Below are positions 17,567 to 26,390 of a DNA stretch of 64,000 bases, one piece after another. The notes below the pieces were generated by a model. That model had not been told where the DNA came from, made no database searches, and saw nothing but the letters and a program-made list of their open reading frames with translations. A program made the position numbers and the translations under genes. The DNA is from JABWBP01 sp964522165 (GTDB lineage: Bacteria; Calditrichota; Calditrichia; RBG-13-44-9; J075), in contig CAZFVV010000015.1 of the NCBI GenBank assembly GCA_964522165.1, positions 1 through 64,000 of the forward strand. Direction: 5' to 3'. The number at the start of each line of letters is the position of its first letter. Within the stretch, counting starts at the first letter, position 1.

Positions 17567-19609
17567 TCACGGCTGCAAATACTTCCCCAGCCACTCCAGC
17601 ACCGTTTTCCACCACAGCTGCGCGTTCTGCGGCTTCAGCACGAAGTGATTCTCGTCCGGGAACAGCAGCAGCCGCGAATCCACTCCTTTCATTTGCAGGG
17701 CGGTGAACATTTGCATGCCCTGGGTGTAGGGCAGGCGGTAATCTTTCTCGCCATGGATGACCAGGGTGGGGGTGTTGAAGTTGTTCGCGTAGTGTACCGG
17801 ATTCCATTGCTGGTAAACCGATCCCGCCTCCCAGGGCGCCCCGTTGAACTCCCACAGCGGGAACCACAACTCTTCCGTGGCCCCGAACGCGCTGACGGTC
17901 TCGAAAATCCCGTCGTGCGAGACCAGCACCTTGAACAAACCCTCCGGATTGTGCCCGGCAATCCAGTTGATCAAGTACCCGCCGTAAGAAGCCCCGGCTG
18001 CGCCCACCCGCTCGCCGTCAATGAAATCAAAGCGCTCGATGGCCCAGCGGGTTCCCACCATAATGTCCTGGTACGGCCAGCCGCCCCAGTTTTTGCTCAC
18101 CGCGTCGCAAAAAGCCTGCCCGTAGCCGGTGCTGCCGTGGAAATTGATCATAATGACCACGTAGCCGGGAGAGGCGAACATCTGCGCGTTCCAGCGGTAG
18201 TGGAATTCATCCCCGAACGCGCCCTGCGGCCCGCCGTGGATCAGGGAAACCAGGGGGTATTTTTTTGCGGGGTCGAATTGGGGCGGCTTGAGCAGCAGCA
18301 GGTGAACGGAGTCGTTGTTCGCGCCGCTGAACCAGTAATCTTCCAGGGGATTCATCTCCAACTGCGCCAGGCGCTCCCGGTTGGTGAAGGTCAACTGGGT
18401 TAGCTTTTTGCTGCCCAGATCCAGCCGGAACAGCTCGTATGGCAGGTTCACGCGCTGAACTTGCAGCGCCAGGAACTTGCCGTCGGGGCTGATCTGCAAA
18501 TTGCCGATATTGGTTTTATCGAGCAGTAATGCCGGTTTACTCCCCTCCTTCACGCCAATTTCATAGAGCCGGCAGCGGGCATGGTGCTGAGCGTAAAAAT
18601 AGAGCTTGCGGGAATCCGGCGACCATACGAAATCCTCCGCCGAGCGGTCTAAGTTTTCGATCAGGTTCCGGGTTTGCCCGGTCGCAAGATCGTAGAGCAT
18701 CAAATTCTTCTTGTCCGCCTCGAACCCGGGGCGGGGCATGGAAAGGTAAGCGATGTATTTTCCGTCCGGCGAGAAGCGGGGCCCCAGGTCATTGCCCTTC
18801 CCGGTAGTGATCTGCGCGACCTCGCCGCCGTTGATGTTGGACAGCCAGAGGTCGTTGTTGGTGCTGGCGGCCACCAGCCGGTCGCGGTTTTGCACGAAGC
18901 AAATCCGTTTCCCGTCCGGCGACCAGGCAACATCATGCTCGCTGCCCAGCGCCAGGGGAGGGCTGTCCGCATCCGCCGGGGTGAGGCTTTTGGCTTCCCC
19001 GCCCTCCACCGGCGCTACAACCACCCGGCTGTATTTACCGTCGCGCCAGGAATCCCAGTGGCGGTAGAGCAGTTTGTCGATGACCTTGCCGGTGGCCAAA
19101 CGCTTTGCCAGCTCGGCCTCCATTTGCGCCGATTCCGCGGGAGTTTGCGCTTCGGGATACATATCCGTGGCCAACGCCAGCCATTTGCCGTCCGGCGACC
19201 AGGCAAAACCGTTCACCCCGGTGGGAATAGTGCTAATTTGCCGCTCTTCCCCGCTGCTGATGTTCACCGAATAAACCTGCACCGCGCCGTCCCGGGTGGA
19301 AATAAATGCCAGCACGTGGGGGTCGGTGGGCGACCAGCGGGGGTGCAAATCATTAGCGGAATGAGTGATCAGCGGTTTGGAAGATTTCCCGTCCGGCGAG
19401 ACCAGGTGAATATCCGTGTTTTTAATATTCTCCATGATGTCGTATGAAGTGAGGGTGTAAGCGATCCACTTCCCGTCCGGGGAAATCTGCGGATCATCCA
19501 CCCGGCCCATGGAAAACAGATCGGTGAATTCGATCGCCCGTTTTTGCGCCGGGCTGAAGGCGCTGAGGGTAATGAGCAGTAAAAAACTGAACCGTAAAAC
19601 CTGTCGCAT
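17567..19609 (-). CDS. S9 family peptidase (dipeptidyl/acylaminoacyl-peptidase type), secreted
   Basis: A 680-residue prolyl-oligopeptidase-family enzyme. It begins with a signal peptide (MRQVLRFSFLLLITLSAFSPAQ). A seven-bladed beta-propeller follows (about 25-400) with many SPDGKW / WSPDGK TolB-like repeats. The alpha/beta hydrolase domain holds the catalytic triad: Ser541 in GASYGGY, Asp in HGEKDYRLP and His in PDENHFV. It removes short peptides from exported or imported oligopeptides in the periplasm. Start 19609 is chosen because AAAGGAGAAACC precedes it; an upstream ATG at 19633 would place eight residues before the signal peptide. Confidence 0.92.
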   Translation of the reverse strand: MRQVLRFSFLLLITLSAFSPAQKRAIEFTDLFSMGRVDDPQISPDGKWIAYTLTSYDIMENIKNTDIHLVSPDGKSSKPLITHSANDLHPRWSPTDPHVLAFISTRDGAVQVYSVNISSGEERQISTIPTGVNGFAWSPDGKWLALATDMYPEAQTPAESAQMEAELAKRLATGKVIDKLLYRHWDSWRDGKYSRVVVAPVEGGEAKSLTPADADSPPLALGSEHDVAWSPDGKRICFVQNRDRLVAASTNNDLWLSNINGGEVAQITTGKGNDLGPRFSPDGKYIAYLSMPRPGFEADKKNLMLYDLATGQTRNLIENLDRSAEDFVWSPDSRKLYFYAQHHARCRLYEIGVKEGSKPALLLDKTNIGNLQISPDGKFLALQVQRVNLPYELFRLDLGSKKLTQLTFTNRERLAQLEMNPLEDYWFSGANNDSVHLLLLKPPQFDPAKKYPLVSLIHGGPQGAFGDEFHYRWNAQMFASPGYVVIMINFHGSTGYGQAFCDAVSKNWGGWPYQDIMVGTRWAIERFDFIDGERVGAAGASYGGYLINWIAGHNPEGLFKVLVSHDGIFETVSAFGATEELWFPLWEFNGAPWEAGSVYQQWNPVHYANNFNTPTLVIHGEKDYRLPYTQGMQMFTALQMKGVDSRLLLFPDENHFVLKPQNAQLWWKTVLEWLGKYLQP

Positions 19610-19642
19610 GGTTTCTCCTTTCAGGCGGTACATCCTCGGTTT

Positions 19643-19695
19643 AAAGACCTCCGTTCTTTTAGGCCTCCAGGGTTTTGGAAACCTTTGAGGTCTTT
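19643..19695. repeat. word-repeat hairpin (AGACCTCC / GAGGTCTTT)
   Basis: AAAGACCTC at 19643-19651 pairs with GAGGTCTTT at 19687-19695. In between, GGCCTCCAGG and the self-complementary GGTTTTGGAAACC give a nested hairpin. It lies in the spacer between two divergent genes. Confidence 0.6.
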
Positions 19696-19866
19696 TATCT
19701 AATTTTTGATCGACGATACAAGATATTCAATCTTTTCCGATAAATTCAATCCCTTTGTGATTTTACTTTTCGGCTTTGATATATTTATTGCCCTGCCTAC
19801 ATTTGCAGCAATTTTTTACAAAAATGTAGCAGCGGTTCAGGCGGGGTTCATAAGAAAGGCACCAGA

Positions 19867-21492
19867 ATGAAAAAAGTAGCGCTACTTCTGCTCGCAGTAT
19901 GGATTACCATGGGGGTTGGCGGTTCCCTGGCATTAGCCGGGAACAGTGACAGCCTGGCCGCCTCTGCCTCAGGCGATTCGCTGGCCGCGGAACCTGCGTT
20001 CGTGGCGGATGAAGACAGCGCCGGTGCAGCCCACGGTGAGGGCAAATCTCACGGCTCCTCCATCGGCACGGAGTTGCCCTTGTGGAGCGTGATCCCTTTC
20101 CTCGGCATATTACTCTCCATTGCCATTTTTCCTCTAATTGCGCCGCACTTCTGGCATCACCATTTCGGAAAGATTTCCGCATTCTGGGCGCTGCTGTTCG
20201 CGGTTCCTTTTGTGGCCGAATTCCGCGCCGCTGCGGTACATGAAATACTGCACACCTATCTCCTGGAATACATTCCTTTCATCATCTTGCTATGGGCGCT
20301 CTACACCGTGGCCGGGGGCATTTTGGTAAAAGGAGCGCCGGTAGGAGTGCCGCTGAACAACCTGGTGCTGTTGATCATCGGTACCGCGCTGGCCTCCTGG
20401 ATCGGCACCACCGGCGCGGCTATGGTGCTCATCCGCCCCTTTATCCGCATGAATCAATACCGGCAATCGAAGGTGCATTTGATCGTTTTCTTCATCTTCC
20501 TGGTCGCGAACATCGGCGGTTCCCTTACCCCGCTGGGCGATCCTCCTCTCTTTTTAGGATTTCTGCAAGGGGTAAAATTTTTCTGGACTTTCAGTATTTT
20601 CTGGGAAATGCTTTTCGTGGCGAGTGTTTTACTGGCCGTTTTCTTTGCCTGGGATACCTACATGTTTCGCAAAGAGGGCTGGCACGAAAAACTGCACTTG
20701 ATCGACACCCAGGTCGATTTGCCGGATGATATGGGGGATGACCTGATAGTAAACGAGAAGGTAGAGGTGGAAGACGCCCGCACGCTCAAAAAGCGTACCC
20801 AAACCTATCGTATGGAAATCCAGGGGCTATTCAATATTGTATTTCTGTTGGGGATTATCGGGGGAGTGCTCTTCAGCGGCTACGTTCACCTGGGAGAGGT
20901 GACCGTGCTGGGCATTCACATGCACTGGCAGAATATTATCCGGGATTTTTTCCTGATCGCCATGGGGCTTCTCTCCTTTAAGATCACCCCCCGGAAATAT
21001 CGCGAAGGCAACGAGTTCAACTGGTTTCCGATTCTGGAAGTGGCCAAATTGTTTGCGGGGATATTTATCACCATCATCCCGGCGCTGGCAATGCTGCGGG
21101 CCGGGGAGCAGGGGCATTTGAGTTTCATCATCCGGGCGGTGGAAGAACCCTGGCACTACTTCTGGATTACCGGGGCGTTATCGAGCTTTTTGGACAACGC
21201 TCCGACCTACCTGGTGTTTTTCAATACGGCAATAGGAAAATTCAGCCAACTGTTCGCCGGAGTGCCCGGGGTGCAATGGCTGATGAGCGACGGGGCCATT
21301 TACCTCAAAGCGATCAGCACCGGGGCGGTGTTTTTCGGAGCGAATACCTACATCGGCAACGCTCCCAATTTCATGGTCAAATCCATTTCCGAGCAGTCGA
21401 ACATCAAAATGCCCAGTTTCTTTGGGTATATGGCGTATTCGCTGGTTATTTTAGGGTTACTGTTCATCATCACGACCTTCATATTTTTTTGA
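19867..21492 (+). CDS. sodium:proton antiporter (NhaD-like, ion transporter superfamily)
   Basis: A 541-residue membrane protein with about 12 transmembrane segments, preceded by a cleavable-looking signal peptide (residues 1-25) and a His/Gly-rich linker (AAHGEGKSHG). The twin repeat motifs of the IT superfamily are seen as WIGTTGAAMVLIRPF, NIGGSLTPLGDPPLFLGF and LDNAPTYLVFFN. NhaD-like proteins exchange cytoplasmic Na+ for H+. Start 19867 has AAAGGCACCAG upstream. No neighbouring gene suggests a more specific role. Confidence 0.88.
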   Translation: MKKVALLLLAVWITMGVGGSLALAGNSDSLAASASGDSLAAEPAFVADEDSAGAAHGEGKSHGSSIGTELPLWSVIPFLGILLSIAIFPLIAPHFWHHHFGKISAFWALLFAVPFVAEFRAAAVHEILHTYLLEYIPFIILLWALYTVAGGILVKGAPVGVPLNNLVLLIIGTALASWIGTTGAAMVLIRPFIRMNQYRQSKVHLIVFFIFLVANIGGSLTPLGDPPLFLGFLQGVKFFWTFSIFWEMLFVASVLLAVFFAWDTYMFRKEGWHEKLHLIDTQVDLPDDMGDDLIVNEKVEVEDARTLKKRTQTYRMEIQGLFNIVFLLGIIGGVLFSGYVHLGEVTVLGIHMHWQNIIRDFFLIAMGLLSFKITPRKYREGNEFNWFPILEVAKLFAGIFITIIPALAMLRAGEQGHLSFIIRAVEEPWHYFWITGALSSFLDNAPTYLVFFNTAIGKFSQLFAGVPGVQWLMSDGAIYLKAISTGAVFFGANTYIGNAPNFMVKSISEQSNIKMPSFFGYMAYSLVILGLLFIITTFIFF

Positions 21493-21608
21493 ACCGACCG
21501 GTGGGGATGGTGAGAGAAGAGTTTATAACGGACTAAATTCCCTGACGGGCCTGAATCGGGGCCGGTAAAGCATCCGGATTCCCTTCAGGACTTCATTTTC
21601 CCGGTTCC

Positions 21609-22385
21609 ATGACCTACATCGACACCCACACCCACCTGCATTTCGAGGAATTTGAGCGGGACCGCGAGGCGGTCATCGCCCGGGCGCGGGAAGCCGGGGT
21701 GGCGCAAATCATCACCCTGGGCACCGGCCTCACTTCCAGCAGGGAGACACTGGAGATCGCCCGCCGCCGCCCGCATGTCTTTGCCGCCGCCGGCATCCAC
21801 CCCTCGGAGGCGCACCTTGCCGCCCCCGGCGACGTGGATGCGATTCGAGATTTGGCAAAGCAGGAGGCGAAAATCGTCGCTATCGGCGAAATCGGGCTGG
21901 ATTTTTATTGGGATAAAACCTACCACCGCGAGCAGTACCAGATGTTCCGCGCCATGTTAGGCGTTGCCCGGGAGCTGGATATGCCGGTAGCCATCCACAA
22001 CCGCTCCGCCCAGCGGGAAATGCAATGGTTCTTTCAGGAAGAAAAAATCACCGCGCTGGCCGGGGTAATGCACTGCTTCGCCGGGGAGGTGATCGACGCG
22101 CGGTTCTACCTGGAAATGGGGCTGCACATCTCCTTTACCGCGGACATTACTTTTCCCAGCTTCTCCCGCGGGGAAGTGGTCAAATTCGTGCCCCTGGACC
22201 GCCTTCTGCTGGAAACCGATTCTCCTTTTATTCCCCCCGCCCCGCTGCGCAAGCAGCGCAACGAGCCTGCCAATGTCGTCTATGTGACGGAAAAATTGGC
22301 TGAAATCCATCGCAAGCCCCGGGAAGAAATCGCCCGCATCACCACCGGGAATGCCCGGCGGCTGTTCCGCCTCCCGCAAGAGTGA
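21609..22385 (+). CDS. TatD family metal-dependent hydrolase
   Basis: A 258-residue TatD-type (beta/alpha)8 hydrolase of usual length. Metal ligands appear in order: DTHTHLHF near the N-terminus, AIGEIGLDFYW (Glu), PVAIHNR (His), GVMHCFAG (His) and LLLETDSPFI (Asp). Family members act as 3'-5' exonucleases or deoxyribonucleases with a role in DNA repair. The ATG at 21609 lacks a clear ribosome site, which is common in this window; the conserved N-terminal motif starts at residue 5, so the start is right. Confidence 0.95.
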   Translation: MTYIDTHTHLHFEEFERDREAVIARAREAGVAQIITLGTGLTSSRETLEIARRRPHVFAAAGIHPSEAHLAAPGDVDAIRDLAKQEAKIVAIGEIGLDFYWDKTYHREQYQMFRAMLGVARELDMPVAIHNRSAQREMQWFFQEEKITALAGVMHCFAGEVIDARFYLEMGLHISFTADITFPSFSRGEVVKFVPLDRLLLETDSPFIPPAPLRKQRNEPANVVYVTEKLAEIHRKPREEIARITTGNARRLFRLPQE

Positions 22386-22490
22386 GCCGTAAAGGATGCG
22401 GTGTTGGAATCAGGGTATTTTAGCTGTTCAGGGCGTGAATTCAACTCCACCAAAACACTAAAAAAACGCGCTTCCGGATGGCGGGATCAG

Positions 22491-22505
22491 CCTTAACGAG
22501 TATAA
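22491..22505 (+). repeat. short dispersed repeat CCTTAACGAGTATAA (copy 1)
   Basis: The 15-base sequence here is identical at 34162-34176. The bases that follow (CCTGTTAC) resemble the MITE end TATAACTGATGTTAC. It may be a fragment of that element's terminus. Confidence 0.4.
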
Positions 22506-22509
22506 CCTG

Positions 22510-23595
22510 TTACTGCCCCGGCGCGGCCATTTTCAGCAGCATTTCCAGGAAGCGGTTCAATATCCGGCGGTCTTCCGGGGTGTTTTTCCAGAGCAGGGAA
22601 AAATGGCGCTCTCCGTCATTATAACCGTATTGCTGAATGTTGGAATCCACAAAAATGGTCAGGGTGGGAATGCCGAGCGCCGCGGCTAAGTGCATGGGGC
22701 CGGTATCGCCGGAAACGAAGAGCTTGAAGCAGGAAAAGAACGCCGCCGTCTCCACCAGGGGTTCTTTCCAGGCCAGGGTCTTTTCCCGAATCCAGTCCGG
22801 GTAGCGGGACAACCGCTCCAGGTCCGCCGGGCCGGCGGCGAAATGCACCGGAAGGTCGCTGTGCTCGCGGATTTGTTCATACAAATAAGAAAAAATATCC
22901 CCCGGCAGCACTTTGTTGCCGGTCGCGCCCAGCCAGATCAGAATTCCGCCTCCCGCGGCCGGGGGGAATTTGGCGGCCACCCGGGAGATTACTTCCGCAG
23001 GAACCCGCAATTCACCCGCGGTGAAGGCCGCGCCCGGGTCGAGCGCCCGCCAGAGGTCCACCATCGCATCGGCGTAGGGTTTGGTGGCGGAGGAAGGAAC
23101 CGCCAGATCGTAAAAACGGGCGTTTTCTTTCCAGTCGAAACCTACCAGCCAGCGCGGTTTAAAAAAGCGCCCGGCCAGCGCCTGGGAAAGAGAGAAATTA
23201 TCCGGGTTGTGGGAGGTAATCACCATGTCGAACCGTTCTTGCCGCAATTTCCAAAACAGCGCCAGATACTGCCAGGGGCGCTTCATCAGCGCGGGCTGGT
23301 CGTAGGGCCACAATCGGTCGATCAGGCTGCCGGCGGCGGCGCGGAAGAGGTCCGCCACGGGGTGATGGATCAACAGGTGGAGGTCCGCCGCCGGGCGGGA
23401 AGCGCGGATGGCGCGCAGCAGGGGAAGCAGTAAAATCCCGTTGCCGATGCGCTGATCCAGGCGAAATACCAGGATTTTGCGCAGATCGTCCGGGCGGGGC
23501 TTTTCTTTGGCGGATTTGGGGAGAATGCCCGGCAAAAAACCTTTCAGCAAACGTTTGAAGGTTTTTTCCAGGGATTTGGCAAAGTGTTTGAACAT
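22510..23595 (-). CDS. glycosyltransferase family 9 (heptosyltransferase-like)
   Basis: A 361-residue GT-B enzyme. The N-terminal domain has ILVFRLDQRIGNGILLLPLL, the GT9 acceptor-side motif; the C-terminal nucleotide-sugar domain has FVSGDTGPMHLAAALGIPTLTIF, the diagnostic GT9 motif. Such enzymes add heptose or other sugars to lipopolysaccharide core. The gene stands alone, convergent with tatD. An AT-rich, basic N-terminus (KSLEKTFKRLLKGFL) could associate with the membrane. No strong ribosome site precedes ATG 23595. Confidence 0.9.
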   Translation of the reverse strand: MFKHFAKSLEKTFKRLLKGFLPGILPKSAKEKPRPDDLRKILVFRLDQRIGNGILLLPLLRAIRASRPAADLHLLIHHPVADLFRAAAGSLIDRLWPYDQPALMKRPWQYLALFWKLRQERFDMVITSHNPDNFSLSQALAGRFFKPRWLVGFDWKENARFYDLAVPSSATKPYADAMVDLWRALDPGAAFTAGELRVPAEVISRVAAKFPPAAGGGILIWLGATGNKVLPGDIFSYLYEQIREHSDLPVHFAAGPADLERLSRYPDWIREKTLAWKEPLVETAAFFSCFKLFVSGDTGPMHLAAALGIPTLTIFVDSNIQQYGYNDGERHFSLLWKNTPEDRRILNRFLEMLLKMAAPGQ

Positions 23596-23703
23596 GGCGG
23601 CAAAATATACGGTTGAGGCCCGGGACTGTCAAATGAAATTCGATTTTGAAGAGTGCTGCCTTTATCGTAAGTTGGTCTCCGCATTCACCGGCTTCTATTC
23701 GCG

Positions 23704-23779
23704 ACGCAATACGAAATACGCAATACGGAATACAATCTGCGTAATGCGTATTGCGTATTCCGTAATTCGTAATGCGTAA
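23704..23779. repeat. heptamer word hairpin, GCGTAAT family (copy 1)
   Basis: The left arm is four heptamers in a row (ACGCAAT, ACGAAAT, ACGCAAT, ACGGAAT). After five bases, the right arm is six heptamers of the reverse complement type (GCGTAAT, GCGTATT, GCGTATT, CCGTAAT, TCGTAAT, then GCGTAA). The exact 7-base period with point variation in each unit is striking. The array ends 9 bases before the ATG of the SLC13-type transporter, where a ribosome site would be expected. Confidence 0.9.
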
Positions 23780-23788
23780 GCTTCGAGC

Positions 23789-25018
23789 ATGGACACCATC
23801 CAGGTCATTTTTTTCCTGATCAGCGGTTTCCTGGTTTCCCGCCTGATCATCAAGGTAAAACTTCCCCAGCGCATCGTGTTTTTCTTCATCGGGGAGAAGC
23901 ATCTCTCCCTGTCGCGGATTTTACTCTACCTGCTGGCGCTCTCGGCGTTTCTCTCGCTTTTCATTCCCAACGCCATCACGGTGCTCACCCTGCTGCCGAT
24001 TTTGGAACTGCTCCGCCAGTCCTTCGATCCCGCCGACCCGACCCATAAAAACGTCCCCACGTTACTGGCTCTCTCGGCCATTTACGGGGCAAATATCGGC
24101 GGCATGGGCTCCCTCACCGGCACCCCGGCCAACGGCATTTTGGTCAGTTACGCGGAATTGAAGGGGGTTCCGGGCAGCGAGATGCTCACCTTCGCCGCCT
24201 GGCTGGTGTGGGGAATTCCCCTGGTGATCTGTTTCGTCGCTGTCGCCTGGCTGACACTGGCAGGCGTTTTCCGCACCTGGAGATTTGCCGCCCGGCCCAT
24301 CCGCCTGCCCTTCGATGCCGGGCAGACTCACCACCCCCTGCAAATGGCCGGGTTGATTATTACCCTGGTATTTTTCCTTTCCTCGCTGCTCTTCTCGGCG
24401 CTGCTGATGCAATATCCCGCCCACGGGCGCAGCATCCTGATCACCACCGGCGTGTTCACCGCCCTGTTCAGCCTGTTCCTGTTCTCTTTTCCCCTGGCAG
24501 GATGGGAAAATACCGGGAAAAGGCCGCTCTTGACACTTAAGGATTGTTACAGCGATCTCCCGGCCCGGGGATTCGTGTTCGTGGGAGTTGCGGTAGCGCT
24601 GGCGGGCATATTATACCTGTTTAAGCTGCATCTTTATTTTGCGGAACTGGCGGAAAAAATTCTGCCGGGGGAATTGTCGGTCTTTGCAATCTACCTGGTT
24701 ATCGCCCTGATCACTTCCTTCGCCACCGAGGTATTGAGCAACACGGCGGTGCAGCTCAGCTTTTTTATCGTCGCCCTGCCGTTGGCGGAACCCCTGGGTT
24801 TTTCGGCGGTGCAGGGATTGATCATCATTACCCTGTCCTGCACCTGCGCGTTTATGAGCCCCATCGCTACCGGGGTAAACGGGCTGGCGTTCGGAGGGGT
24901 GAAAGGGGTATCGCTAAGCCGGATGCTGGCGGCCGGCTTTGTGATGAACATTGCCGGGGCGCTGCTCATCTCTTATTGGGCGCTGTTTGTGATCGGGGGG
25001 GTGCTGGGGATACGGTGA
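23789..25018 (+). CDS. SLC13/DASS-type anion:sodium symporter-like protein
   Basis: A 409-residue integral membrane protein with about 10-11 transmembrane segments. Motifs of the divalent anion/sodium symporter group occur in pairs: GANIGGMGSLTGTPANGIL (first SNT-like/GTP hairpin) and FATEVLSNTAVQLSFFIVALPLAE with SCTCAFMSPIATGVNGLAF (second). DASS proteins import dicarboxylates, citrate or sulfate with Na+. It is shorter than typical DASS (about 450-500), so substrate is open. The start codon directly follows a heptamer hairpin and has no Shine-Dalgarno sequence. Confidence 0.85.
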   Translation: MDTIQVIFFLISGFLVSRLIIKVKLPQRIVFFFIGEKHLSLSRILLYLLALSAFLSLFIPNAITVLTLLPILELLRQSFDPADPTHKNVPTLLALSAIYGANIGGMGSLTGTPANGILVSYAELKGVPGSEMLTFAAWLVWGIPLVICFVAVAWLTLAGVFRTWRFAARPIRLPFDAGQTHHPLQMAGLIITLVFFLSSLLFSALLMQYPAHGRSILITTGVFTALFSLFLFSFPLAGWENTGKRPLLTLKDCYSDLPARGFVFVGVAVALAGILYLFKLHLYFAELAEKILPGELSVFAIYLVIALITSFATEVLSNTAVQLSFFIVALPLAEPLGFSAVQGLIIITLSCTCAFMSPIATGVNGLAFGGVKGVSLSRMLAAGFVMNIAGALLISYWALFVIGGVLGIR

Positions 25019-25058
25019 TGGTACTCCACACGGCCATATTCCGGGCGTTTCAAAATTT

Positions 25059-25100
25059 AAAAAAAAGGGAGGAGCTCCCTGCCCGGGTTTGCTCCTCCCT
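25059..25100 (-). terminator. intrinsic terminator for the methyltransferase gene
   Basis: Read on the minus strand, AGGGAGGAGC (25091-25100) pairs with GCTCCTCCC (25067-25075) and is followed by eight T (25059-25066). On the plus strand only A precedes the stem, so it mainly ends the minus-strand gene. Confidence 0.85.
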
Positions 25101-25107
25101 CAGATGG

Positions 25108-26175
25108 TTAGCGCCGCGCTTCGAGGATCAGGTTGAAGGGAGTCTCGGCCGCGCGCCGGAAGTGCGTAAACCCTGCCTTGCGGAACACCTCGGCCAGGCG
25201 TGCCTCGCCCGCCTGCGCACCGAGGACGAGATGCCCGCCATCGGCGATTGCGTTCGCGCAGCAGAGGGCAGCCGAACCGGAGTAGTAGAGCCGCGCGACC
25301 GGCGATATGTTGTCCTCGACGCGGTCGTTGGCGAACGGCTCGATCAACATCACCGTACCGTCCGGAGCAAGGCGACCGGCGGCGTGCCGCGCCGCGGCGA
25401 TGGGGTCGCCCATGTCGTGCAGCGCATCGAAGAAGCAGATCAGCCCGTAGCCTTCGCCGGGATAGTCAGTCGCCCGGGCCGCCTCGAAGGTAACCCGTTC
25501 TTCGAGGCCGGCCCCGGCTGCGTTGCGCCGGGCCTCCTCGATCGAAGCGGGGTGCACGTCGAAGCCGTGGAAGCGGGAGCGCGGGAAGGCCTCGGCCATC
25601 AGCAGGGTCGAGTGGCCGTGGCCGCAGCCCACGTCGGCCACGGTGATACCGGCCTCGAGTTTCTCCACCACGCCATCGAGCGCCGGCAGCCATTGCGATA
25701 CCAGGCTGCCGCGATAGGCGTTGCGATAGAAGGCCGCCACGCCGCAGTAAAGCCGCTCGCTATGTTCTCCCCAGGCCACGCCTTTTCCGGTGCGGAAGGC
25801 TTCGATGGTCTTCTCCTCGTCGAGCCACATCGATGCGGTGACCTGCCACGCGTGGGGCATGTACACCGGGCTGTCCTCGTCGGCCAGCACCATTGCCTGC
25901 TCAGGCAAAAGCTCGTAGGTGCCGCTAATCGCGTGATACTCGACGTAGCCGCCGGCGACTTGCGAGTTCAGCCACTCGCTCACGTAGCGCTCCCCGCAGC
26001 CCGTGCGCGCCGCTAACTCCTTCGGAGTGATCGGGCCTGCCCCCGCCATGGCCTTGTAGAGGCCGAGCTTCGCGCCGATGCTCACCATCACTCCCGCGTG
26101 GCCGGCGGACAGGTCGTTGACGGTGCGCGCAAGAAAAGATTCCAATTTTGCTTGATCAATCATGGGTGTATCCAT
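25108..26175 (-). CDS. class I SAM-dependent methyltransferase with winged-helix N-terminus
   Basis: A 355-residue protein. Residues 1-100 form a winged-helix dimerisation domain (ITPKELAARTGCGERYVSEWLNSQVAGGYVEY), as in O-methyltransferases and Rv2258c-like proteins. The Rossmann methyltransferase domain follows, with TVADVGCGHGHSTLLMAEAF (SAM motif I), FHGFDVHPASIEEAR and FFDALHDMGDP. AGGAGG five bases before ATG 26175 is an excellent ribosome site. It is divergent from the GlxA-type regulator, with a 215-base shared promoter region, so the regulator probably controls it. Small-molecule substrate unknown. Confidence 0.9.
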   Translation of the reverse strand: MDTPMIDQAKLESFLARTVNDLSAGHAGVMVSIGAKLGLYKAMAGAGPITPKELAARTGCGERYVSEWLNSQVAGGYVEYHAISGTYELLPEQAMVLADEDSPVYMPHAWQVTASMWLDEEKTIEAFRTGKGVAWGEHSERLYCGVAAFYRNAYRGSLVSQWLPALDGVVEKLEAGITVADVGCGHGHSTLLMAEAFPRSRFHGFDVHPASIEEARRNAAGAGLEERVTFEAARATDYPGEGYGLICFFDALHDMGDPIAAARHAAGRLAPDGTVMLIEPFANDRVEDNISPVARLYYSGSAALCCANAIADGGHLVLGAQAGEARLAEVFRKAGFTHFRRAAETPFNLILEARR

Positions 26176-26390
26176 ACTATCCTCCTGGTTATGATTTTAA
26201 AAGTTCTAAACGTCATGCACATGATAACACGAAGAGCGGTGCGACGCCAGAGCCGGAATCGCCCAAAATCGGTTCATTTGTGCCAAAATCAATGCGCTAT
26301 GTGGGCCAACAACCCGCAGCGCCGCACCTGTTTCGGTCGATTTCACCCGCGCTCTCAAATGCAAGGGTACTTTCGAGAGGAGCATTTGCC

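Noticed and set aside
23704..23779. Possible CRISPR array
   Set aside because: Units are 7 bases long, contiguous and reversed halfway; there are no spacers of regular size and no cas genes nearby.
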